A stretch of DNA of 5,210 nt from an uncultured Gammaproteobacteria bacterium (GTDB lineage: Bacteria; Pseudomonadota; Gammaproteobacteria; Arenicellales; Poriferihabitantaceae), in the NCBI GenBank assembly GCA_938021685.1, contig CALIFM010000280.1, positions 1 through 5,210 on the forward strand, read 5' to 3'. This document shows positions 1 through 4,620 of this stretch, piece by piece (position 1 is the first letter of the stretch; every line of letters begins with the position of its first letter). The notes beneath the pieces were generated by a model. The model ran no database searches, had not been told where the DNA came from, and saw nothing but the letters and a program-made list of their open reading frames with translations. A program made the translations under genes and the position numbers.

Positions 1-1
1 T

Positions 2-160
2 GAATATAACTTCTCTTTTGATTTGCCGGTCACCATTCCCACTGGGGATCCGTTTCGATTAAGATTGACATATATCGAAGACGGACCTTGTGCAGCACCT
101 GGGAATATTGTTTGTCTTACAACCGATTGTTGTGGAATCATTGAAATCCCAATTGGATAG
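2..160 (+). CDS. C-terminal end of an unidentified protein (partial, 5' end outside window)
   Basis: A reading frame is open from the first bases of the window and ends at TAG 158-160, giving 52 residues. The text alternates hydrophobic and polar residues (FSFDLPVTIPTG, FRLRLTYIEDG) and contains four cysteines, including a CC pair near the end (TTDCCGIIEIPIG). This would fit the last beta-strands of an extracytoplasmic beta-sandwich domain with disulfides. I do not recognise the family. A 52-codon open stretch can occur by chance, so the call rests on the protein-like composition. The attC-like fold that starts about 47 bp after the stop would fit a cassette-type gene, but that is inference only. 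Confidence 0.4.
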   Translation, partial: EYNFSFDLPVTIPTGDPFRLRLTYIEDGPCAAPGNIVCLTTDCCGIIEIPIG

Positions 161-206
161 CCAATTTGTTGCCAAATTAAGCCACACAAAAACCTCGGTG
201 AAATTT

Positions 207-294
207 CAATAACAACTAAGGGGATAGGGAATAGATATAGCGGATAGCCTAATCGCTAGCTAGTCGCTATCTCCGCCAAACTTCGTTGTTAGGC
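207..294 (+). repeat. attC-like folded site (candidate integron cassette end)
   Basis: TAACAACTAAG at 210-220 pairs with CTTCGTTGTTA at 281-291, giving 10 base pairs with one mismatch. Nested inside is a second stem, GCGG-ATAGC (240-248) with GCTAT-CT-CCGC (266-276), with a 2-nt bulge. The right end, GTTAGGC at 288-294, matches the integron R' core consensus GTTRRRY, and the AAC at 211-213 opposes its GTT, as in attC sites. The length of about 88 bp and the position about 47 bp after a plus-strand stop also fit. Against it: the outer R'' side (CAATAAC) does not match RYYYAAC beyond TAAC, no second attC or integrase is visible, and the next gene is antisense. It could be an ordinary RNA hairpin. 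Confidence 0.3.
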
Positions 295-307
295 TAAATG
301 AGCCTAA
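289..307. repeat. Perfect inverted repeat, 7-bp arms, 5-nt loop
   Basis: TTAGGCT (289-295), AAATG loop (296-300), AGCCTAA (301-307), followed by TTT. It overlaps the GTTAGGC core of the attC-like site. As RNA it could form a small hairpin on either strand, with only a short T-run after it on the plus strand, so it is at best a weak terminator for the upstream partial gene. Confidence 0.5.
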
Positions 308-310
308 TTT

Positions 311-388
311 CGGTTACGATGTGGCTTCACCCACGCACGAATTTGGCCTTCTTATGGCCTGCCGCCTAAAGGTCGATATCCGTTACCG
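311..388. repeat. Imperfect inverted repeat with nested small hairpins
   Basis: CGGTTACGAT (311-320) can pair with ATCCGTTACCG (378-388) with one mismatch and one bulge. Inside lie GTGG/CCAC (321-324 with 331-334) and GGCC/GGCC (345-348 with 356-359). This nesting could reflect a structured transcript or a decayed mobile element end. No RNA family is recognised. Confidence 0.25.
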
Positions 389-502
389 CCAACGCTTCGT
401 GTTTATTGCATCACTGGGGTAACAAGTTAATAACGTCAATTATTTTATCGGCATTGCTAAATGAGCCATGCTTGATGAGTTTTTTACTGACTTAACTTAT
501 AG

Positions 503-1135
503 CTACCCCAACGGCCTCAACGAACTCCCCCGTCGAATCGCCACCACCCGCCCAATCACAATCACCGCAAACGCCAGCAAGCCGCTCAAGTGCAACGACA
601 TAAACGGCAGCAGCAGCACAAACGCCGCTGCTCCCAATAATGACCATGTGGCATATAAGCCTTCTTTCAGCACAATCGGCTGCTCACCGCACAACACATC
701 GCGCAGCATACCGCCCATCACCCCTGTCACGCAGCCCAACAGCACCGCAATAATGGGGTGCACCTCAAACGCTAAAGCCTTATGCGCACCTAACAAGGTG
801 AACAGCCCCAACCCCACAGCATCAAAATAATTCAGCCAGCGCATCCGCGCACCTTGCCCTTCACTCATCGCTTTAACAGCGAACACCCCAATCACCACCA
901 CAGGCAAAATGGTCGCAATATAAACAAGATCCGTGACCCAAAACACAGGCGTAGCACCCAACAGTAAATCGCGTACTGTGCCGCCGCCCACCGCCGAGAT
1001 CATCGCCAACACACCTGCGCCAAAAGCATCAAAGTGTGTCCGCGCTGCTTGAATCACGCCCGATATCGCCATCACTGCCGTGGCCGCCACAGTCAGCACC
1101 AACAATAAGCTGTCGACTAGAAAAATAGATTGCAT
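503..1135 (-). CDS. YicG/TRIC-family (UPF0126) inner membrane protein
   Basis: A 210-residue, strongly hydrophobic protein that should cross the inner membrane about seven times. It is built of two homologous halves, each with a conserved glycine-rich RD motif: FDAFGAG then GGGTVRD at residues 50-56, and FDAVGLG then GGMLRD at 141-146. This duplicated G-x-x-RD arrangement and the length of just over 200 residues are diagnostic of the YicG/YadS group (glycine-transporter Pfam domain), related to trimeric intracellular cation channels. The family is thought to conduct small cations or glycine; the actual substrate here cannot be read from sequence. The start is ATG at 1133-1135 with no clear Shine-Dalgarno. 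A TATAAA lies just upstream on the minus strand, so the leader may be very short. It is divergent from the oxygenase gene across 107 bp. Confidence 0.88.
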   Translation of the reverse strand: MQSIFLVDSLLLVLTVAATAVMAISGVIQAARTHFDAFGAGVLAMISAVGGGTVRDLLLGATPVFWVTDLVYIATILPVVVIGVFAVKAMSEGQGARMRWLNYFDAVGLGLFTLLGAHKALAFEVHPIIAVLLGCVTGVMGGMLRDVLCGEQPIVLKEGLYATWSLLGAAAFVLLLPFMSLHLSGLLAFAVIVIGRVVAIRRGSSLRPLG

Positions 1136-1242
1136 TTTTGGTAAACTTTATAGGTTTGGTACAACATCAAAAAATTTAATTACTTACTAGCGAAGCATAC
1201 CATTAGCCCAGCCTATTATCGCCCTTGCTCAGCACCTAATCT
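1136..1242. promoter_or_regulatory. Divergent intergenic region between the yicG-like gene and the oxygenase gene
   Basis: These 107 bp must carry the start signals of both flanking genes. On the minus strand TATAAA (complement of 1148-1153) is a plausible -10 for the membrane-protein gene, but no convincing -35 is seen at 16-18 bp. On the plus strand TATTAT at 1214-1219 is a candidate -10 for the oxygenase gene, again without a good -35. The absence of good -35 boxes suggests activator dependence or an alternative sigma factor, but that is conjecture. Confidence 0.3.
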
Positions 1243-2133
1243 ATGCAGAACAATCCCAGCCTCAGCCGCAAACAATCAAGCCTTAGGGAACATGCTTTGA
1301 TTAATTACGCGGCCTACCCCATTGACCAAATGCAAAACCAGCAACGCAGCGCAGTGGTCAAACAAGTGCAACAAGCTTTGGCTAATGATGGTTGCGCGGT
1401 ATTAGAAAACTTCTTGAGCCAAGAAGGCCTACAAGCTTTACTAAACGAGGCGCTTACACGCAAAGACCAAGCCTATTACTCACCCAAAAAAGAGTGTAAT
1501 GTGTATCTCGGCAAGGGCGACGAATCTCTACCGAATGATCACCCCGTCAATATCTTTATGGAACGCAGCAACGGTTTCGTCACTGCCGATTTGCTTGGCA
1601 ACTACACCGCCTCACGCCAACTCTACCTATGGCCGTCCCTCATGCAGTTTCTCGCCGATTGTCTCGGCAAAGAACAGCTATACGTTTACGACGACCCTAT
1701 TTCCAACATGATCGTCAACGTCAATAAACCCGGGCAGCAGTTTAACTGGCACTTTGACACCAATGAATTTACCATCACCATGCTCCTGCAAGGCGCGCAG
1801 TCTGGCGGACATTTTGAATATGTCCCCTGCCTGCGCAACAAAGAGGATGAATGCTATGAAGAGGTGAAAAAAGTGCTGGACGGCGAGCGCAGCCGCGTCA
1901 AACGCCTCAAACTGCAAGCAGGCGACTTACAATTCTTCAAAGGTCGCTTTTCCTTGCACCAAGTCACTAAAAACACCGGCGATATCGACCGCCTCTTGCT
2001 CATTATGTCCTTTACTGAAAAAGCAGGCGTACTCGGCAGCACAGTGCGGATTAAAGACCTATACGGCAAAATCACCCAAGCGCACCTCGACCACGAAAAG
2101 CACGCAGTACGCGCCGACAAGCTTAAGGATTAA
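1243..2133 (+). CDS. HalD/BesD-family non-heme Fe(II)/2-oxoglutarate enzyme with intact HxD (probable oxygenase)
   Basis: A 296-residue soluble protein matching the HalD/BesD family along its length: NDGCAVLENF near residue 50, LPNDHP and ERSNGFVTAD at about 96-115, then the iron site WHFDTNEF. His170 and Asp172 form the HxD pair, His239 in SLHQVTKN is the distal ligand, and Arg250 in DRLLLIMSF is the likely 2-oxoglutarate-binding arginine. GGHFEYVP (188-195) and LDGERSRV (212-219) are further family blocks. In characterised radical halogenases of this family the Asp is Gly, which opens a site for chloride. Asp172 here therefore predicts hydroxylation, perhaps of a free amino acid; the substrate is unknown. 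The ATG at 1243 follows an in-frame TAA at 1237-1239, so the start cannot lie further upstream. No Shine-Dalgarno is evident. The 3' end overlaps the converging sodX gene by 11 bp. Confidence 0.87.
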   Translation: MQNNPSLSRKQSSLREHALINYAAYPIDQMQNQQRSAVVKQVQQALANDGCAVLENFLSQEGLQALLNEALTRKDQAYYSPKKECNVYLGKGDESLPNDHPVNIFMERSNGFVTADLLGNYTASRQLYLWPSLMQFLADCLGKEQLYVYDDPISNMIVNVNKPGQQFNWHFDTNEFTITMLLQGAQSGGHFEYVPCLRNKEDECYEEVKKVLDGERSRVKRLKLQAGDLQFFKGRFSLHQVTKNTGDIDRLLLIMSFTEKAGVLGSTVRIKDLYGKITQAHLDHEKHAVRADKLKD

Positions 2134-2461
2134 GCTGCTCAGCTTCGTTAACTTTTATACCTCGCCGTAAAAAGTCTCCAGCGAACAAGACCACCCCCTT
2201 CACCCGCTCTAGTGGCAACAACGTGCCGCAATAACGTGATTGCGTGTCTGCATTGTCACTCATCACCATTATTTGCCCTTCCTTTATGGCATGTATGCGC
2301 TTAACAATAAAATAATCCGGCTCGGCTTCCACTACCACCACCCTACCACGCTTAATAAAGTGCTTCATTAACAGGCGGGGTAGCTTACAAACCCAAAGGC
2401 GGTCGCCGTTATTAATGGCCGGCGACATACTGTTGCCGCTGGCCATAAATCGCTCAATCAA
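2123..2461 (-). CDS. sodX: Nickel-type superoxide dismutase maturation protease (S24/S26 family)
   Basis: A 112-residue signal-peptidase-like protease. Its proposed role is removal of the SodN leader so that the histidine of HCDVPC becomes the N-terminus that binds nickel. Seen in the sequence: the nucleophile motif SGNSMSP (Ser11), the general-base region DYFIVKRIHAI (Lys54), and the late S26 box SDNADTQSRYCG at 68-79. No membrane anchor is obvious, as usual for SodX and unlike LepB. The likely start is TTG at 2459-2461, just 2 bp after the sodN stop and preceded by GGAGG 10 nt upstream inside the sodN end. An in-frame ATG at 2444-2446 (Met6) is the alternative and would still keep the catalytic serine. 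It sits in an operon with sodN and is almost certainly co-translated. The 3' end overlaps the convergent oxygenase gene by 11 bp. Confidence 0.88.
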   Translation of the reverse strand: MIERFMASGNSMSPAINNGDRLWVCKLPRLLMKHFIKRGRVVVVEAEPDYFIVKRIHAIKEGQIMVMSDNADTQSRYCGTLLPLERVKGVVLFAGDFLRRGIKVNEAEQLNP

Positions 2462-2463
2462 AC

Positions 2464-2949
2464 TTACTTCGCCTCCAGCACAGGCATCACCAACGGCAAA
2501 TTAGGGGCATAAGGCGCCGTCACCGTTTGTGTCTCAATGTTCTTGGTCGCCCAAAATATTTCAGCATAACGGTTCACCAACTCAACTAGCTCAACGCCAT
2601 TGCTTTGCGCTGCATTTTGCTTGCAAGCCGAAGCTTTTTGCATAATCTGGTGGGTCAAATCATGTATTTCTGGGAATTGCTCAACATGCGGGGCTTTGAA
2701 GTAATCTCCCCAGATGATATTAATTTCAGACTTAACCTTTGCAGCATGCGTTTCTTTATGTTCCACCACGCGGCTTAGTTTATTCAAGGTGTCCAACGAA
2801 GGCTTGCCAATCTCGCCCTCCAATTCCTGCATCTGGTCTAAAAACCGCGCAACAGAATGGGCCGCAAGTTGGGCAGTAGAAGGGTCATAAATGCCGCAAG
2901 GCACATCGCAATGCGCATGGGCAATGCGCGAGTTAAATAGCTTGTTCAT
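2464..2949 (-). CDS. sodN: Nickel-containing superoxide dismutase precursor
   Basis: Converts superoxide to hydrogen peroxide and oxygen in the cytoplasm, using a single nickel ion held by the N-terminal hook. The hook HCDVPCGIY is present right after a short leader (MNKLFNSRIAHA). Cleavage before that histidine would give His1, Cys2 and Cys6, the known nickel ligands. The blocks IIWGDYFKAPHVEQFPE and AEIFWATKN match the family core. I chose the ATG at 2947-2949 because it gives a leader of about 12 residues, close to the 14 of the Streptomyces enzyme. The frame stays open to ATGs at 2952 and 2994, and no strong Shine-Dalgarno decides among them. The product is about 161 residues, with a C-terminal tail longer than in Streptomyces. 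The next gene, sodX, encodes its processing protease, which confirms the assignment. Confidence 0.93.
   Translation of the reverse strand: MNKLFNSRIAHAHCDVPCGIYDPSTAQLAAHSVARFLDQMQELEGEIGKPSLDTLNKLSRVVEHKETHAAKVKSEINIIWGDYFKAPHVEQFPEIHDLTHQIMQKASACKQNAAQSNGVELVELVNRYAEIFWATKNIETQTVTAPYAPNLPLVMPVLEAK
2472..2476 (-). promoter_or_regulatory. Shine-Dalgarno for sodX (GGAGG)
   Basis: On the minus strand GGAGG lies 10 nt before the TTG at 2461, within the last codons of sodN. It is the only strong ribosome-binding site in the pair and is the main reason to prefer the TTG start and a translationally coupled sodN-sodX operon. Confidence 0.6.
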
Positions 2950-3056
2950 CATTATTAAATAGAATAGATAAAAAGTTTGGGTTTGTTTAAACATCCACGG
3001 CCTGACTACTCCAGAAACCGCGCTGTCTGCTCACGCACCGTTCAAATCAGGCGCTT

Positions 3057-3084
3057 AGTTTATCACTGTATAACCCAAGTGTAA
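3057..3084 (-). promoter_or_regulatory. Candidate sodN promoter (extended -10)
   Basis: On the minus strand TGATAAACT (complement of 3057-3065) resembles an extended -10. TTACAC (complement of 3079-3084) lies 16 bp upstream as a weak -35. Transcription from here would give a leader of about 100 nt before the chosen sodN start. The surrounding gap 2995-3128 otherwise shows no gene or clear terminator. Confidence 0.28.
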
Positions 3085-3128
3085 GCCAGTTATTACTCAA
3101 CAGAAGCACCTAGATTTAAATTACACAA

Positions 3129-3295
3129 TCACACCCAAGCCATTAGCATCTCAAACAATAAATTCGCCGCCGTCAACGCGGTGTTGCCCGTGATGTCATA
3201 CACCAGCGCCACCTCCACTAAGTCCCCGCCCACCACGTCCAGTCCACGGCAAACGCGGATAATCTCAAGCCCTTGAGAATGCTCAGCCCGCCAAT
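3129..3295 (-). pseudogene. 3' remnant of a speB-like ureohydrolase gene
   Basis: Positions 3147-3295 align with 4657-4806 of the intact speB-like gene: 132 of 149 aligned bases are identical (about 89%) with one single-base deletion. Only about 50 codons survive, from the GGLS motif to FEML; the metal-binding part is gone. Relative to the intact copy, conserved residues have changed (GCRG to VCRG, APAYD to ALVYD, DTTG to DITG), as expected of decay. Many other differences are silent, suggesting an earlier period under selection. The deleted base corresponds to the His codon of SIHQG. The last eight codons are replaced by unrelated sequence ending in TGA at 3129-3131. It is fused at its 5' side to the broken ltrA fragment, and is not expected to be functional. 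Confidence 0.85.
3147..3295 (-). repeat. Direct repeat, copy 1 (speB segment)
   Basis: Pairs with 4657-4806 in the same orientation: 17 mismatches and one single-base gap over about 150 bp. The pair brackets the ltrA fragment and the coiA-like gene, with a period of 1510-1511 bp. Confidence 0.9.
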
Positions 3296-3687
3296 ATAGC
3301 CCCGCAATAATCGCCCTGTTCACCCCATAAGCCACCGCAAAATAAACCCAGCCCTTGCCCGGCACCGCAGGTATCGCCTGCCGCCATAAACATAATCGCG
3401 CCAATCTACGCCGCCATCATAAAGCGATGCGTCACATTGGTGCTCACAAAGGTGGAATTAAACAAGCTGGTGTTCGCCCACGCATACCAAATGGCAATAA
3501 ATAGGCCGGCGAAAAACAAAAAGTCCTGCACATGCAAATGATGGCTCAGGTAATTGCCCAGCAAAAAAATCACCATCACATGAATCAAATCATAAAACAA
3601 CTCAATCCAATGCACATGGTCACTTTTGTGCTCCACATCCGCATGATGCTGCGGCTTGCGCCAAATAGGGTGGTCAGATAAGGCCAT
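3286..3687 (-). pseudogene. Truncated, frameshifted ltrA (low temperature requirement A family)
   Basis: The first 93 codons from ATG 3685-3687 read as an LtrA-type membrane protein: VHWIELFYDLIHVMVIFLLG, then a second hydrophobic segment FLFFAGLFIAIWYAWANTS and HRFMMAA. A TAG at 3406-3408 interrupts it, probably from CAG (Gln), because the same frame continues IGAIMFMAA. An extra base near 3377-3378 then shifts the frame; the other frame continues the family text as AIPAVPGKGWVYF and AVAYGVNRAIIAGLYW. Soon after, the gene is cut off by fusion to the speB remnant. Only about 135 of the roughly 350-400 residues usual for LtrA remain. The ATG has GAGAAG 10 nt upstream (complement of 3698-3703), so the original start is preserved. 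Exact fusion point uncertain within about 10 bp. Confidence 0.85.
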
Positions 3688-3720
3688 CGTGTGTGTTCTT
3701 CTCAAATGCTGGGTTTGCAG

Positions 3721-3766
3721 AACCGATAACTTAACAAACCGATTCTAAACGTCAACGATAATCGTT
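3721..3766 (-). promoter_or_regulatory. Candidate promoter/operator region of the former ltrA gene
   Basis: On the minus strand TTGACG (complement of 3750-3755) and TAAGTT (complement of 3728-3733) are spaced by 16 bp and lie about 40 bp upstream of the ltrA ATG. Overlapping them are a near-palindrome AACGAT-A-ATCGTT (3754-3766) and two copies of AACCGAT (3721-3727 and 3737-3743) with a 16-bp period. This arrangement could be an operator. Since the gene is broken, the promoter may now drive only a non-coding transcript. Confidence 0.35.
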
Positions 3767-3802
3767 CATAAGAATCAATTTTTCACTACCAACTAGTTTG
3801 AG

Positions 3803-4537
3803 TTAATTTTCAATTTCAGAGTTTTTTTCAGGACCAAGACGTACAAGCTCTTTAGGCAATGTTAAAGCTTTTCGGTCAGAGCTATCAGAAACTGCCAGCA
3901 TACTGATTTCTTTGCCTTCGATGCAATCACGAATTAGTATACTCTTGTCGATTGGGCTAACTAAACCATAATTCTTGGTTTTATCAAAACGTATAAGTCT
4001 CCATAAAATATCATCTCCATAATCTATATAGACTTTCACCTTTGATTCGCTCCAACTATGGAAAAAGCGGCCATTACACCACCAAGTAAAATGATAGGTC
4101 AGAGGATTTGTTTCAACTGGCCCAGTTAATGTCATTCTGAAACACCCTTCATTATTACCACGGGCACCATATACAACCCAAATCATACCTTCATAAAACT
4201 TTTCTCGACTATTCCTTTCTTCGGCCTTTATTCGAGAATATTGAAACTCAATTACTAAGCCGAACTTAGTTCTTACATCAGCAATATGTTTCTCACCAGT
4301 AGAATCGTCAATCTGTACTTCTTCTTGCCACTCTGATGGAAAACAGTTTTTCCATTGCCTATGCCATTCAGTTTCATTTTCCCACCAAGGATCACACATT
4401 TTTCGTCCTTTATGCGCCCAATGCCAGAGTATTACTTGCCCACACTTTGAAATCATCTCAGATTTACAAAAAGGACAAATTCCTTTCAGCTCAGGTGAAG
4501 GCTCCATCTTTTCGCCATCTACAAGCGCATATTTCAT
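3803..4537 (-). CDS. CoiA-like protein with zinc-finger-like N-terminus and nuclease-like core
   Basis: A 244-residue protein resembling the competence protein CoiA family. The N-terminus has CPFC (Cys21, Cys24) followed by WHWAH (His39, His42) and Cys48, a probable metal site. Next come ETEWHRQWK (55-63) and HIADVRTKFGLVIEFQYSRI, where Asp87, Glu97 and Gln99 form a restriction-endonuclease-like D...ExQ motif typical of CoiA nucleases (Gln in place of the usual Lys). The C-terminal half is tryptophan-rich and unfamiliar. In Gram-positives CoiA acts in processing DNA during transformation; stand-alone homologues in Proteobacteria have no settled role. It is markedly AT-richer than its neighbours, sits between two copies of a speB segment, and has no partner genes, so horizontal acquisition is likely. 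The start is ATG 4535-4537 with only a weak AGAAG close upstream; Met11 is a less likely alternative. Confidence 0.75.
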   Translation of the reverse strand: MKYALVDGEKMEPSPELKGICPFCKSEMISKCGQVILWHWAHKGRKMCDPWWENETEWHRQWKNCFPSEWQEEVQIDDSTGEKHIADVRTKFGLVIEFQYSRIKAEERNSREKFYEGMIWVVYGARGNNEGCFRMTLTGPVETNPLTYHFTWWCNGRFFHSWSESKVKVYIDYGDDILWRLIRFDKTKNYGLVSPIDKSILIRDCIEGKEISMLAVSDSSDRKALTLPKELVRLGPEKNSEIEN

Positions 4538-4595
4538 GGTCTTCTGCTAACTGTCATCTTTGTAAACAAATGAAATTGATTCGATTACCATACTT

Positions 4596-4609
4596 GCTAC
4601 TTGAGTAGC
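4596..4609. repeat. Small palindrome between the speB-like gene and the coiA-like gene
   Basis: GCTACTTGAGTAGC is a perfect 6-bp inverted repeat. As RNA it gives a 5-bp stem with a 4-nt loop, 12 bp after the speB-like stop on the minus strand. No T-run follows, so it is a poor terminator. It lies between a possible -35 (TTACAA) and -10 (TATGGT) upstream of the coiA-like gene, so it could be an operator. Confidence 0.3.
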
Positions 4610-4620
4610 TTGTAACATTA

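Larger units (their letters stand above)
161..502. other. Non-coding stretch with several inverted repeats
   Basis: No credible gene lies between the partial frame ending at 160 and the stop of the YicG-family gene at 503. The stretch holds an attC-like fold (about 207-294), a perfect 7-bp inverted repeat (289-307), a 12-bp direct repeat (293-304 and 456-467) and a region of nested hairpins (311-388). No GC-rich hairpin with a T-run, which would mark a factor-independent terminator for the minus-strand gene ending at 503, was seen. The hypothetical plus frame beginning at 468 is the antisense shadow of that gene. Confidence 0.6.

Noticed and set aside
468..830. Plus-strand open frame of 120 codons
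   Set aside because: It lies mostly antisense to the YicG-family gene, has low-complexity Pro/Asn/Thr-rich text and no ribosome site.
1243..2133. Annotation as a radical halogenase
   Set aside because: Asp172 is present in the iron-ligand motif; known halogenases of the family have Gly there.
3129..3404. A genuine small 91-residue protein
   Set aside because: It is a hybrid of a shifted ltrA frame and a speB tail, with changed conserved residues and a TTG start lacking support.
3688..3705. TTG at 3703-3705 as the ltrA start
   Set aside because: The ATG at 3687 has GAGAAG 10 nt upstream and begins the family-like text; the six extra codons overlap that ribosome site.
3750..3780. Fur box in the ltrA upstream region
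   Set aside because: The match to the 19-bp Fur consensus is limited to GATAATC-like pieces; the palindrome is of a different form.
4590..4620. Factor-independent terminator after the speB-like gene
   Set aside because: The hairpin has only 5 bp and is not followed by a run of T on the minus strand.
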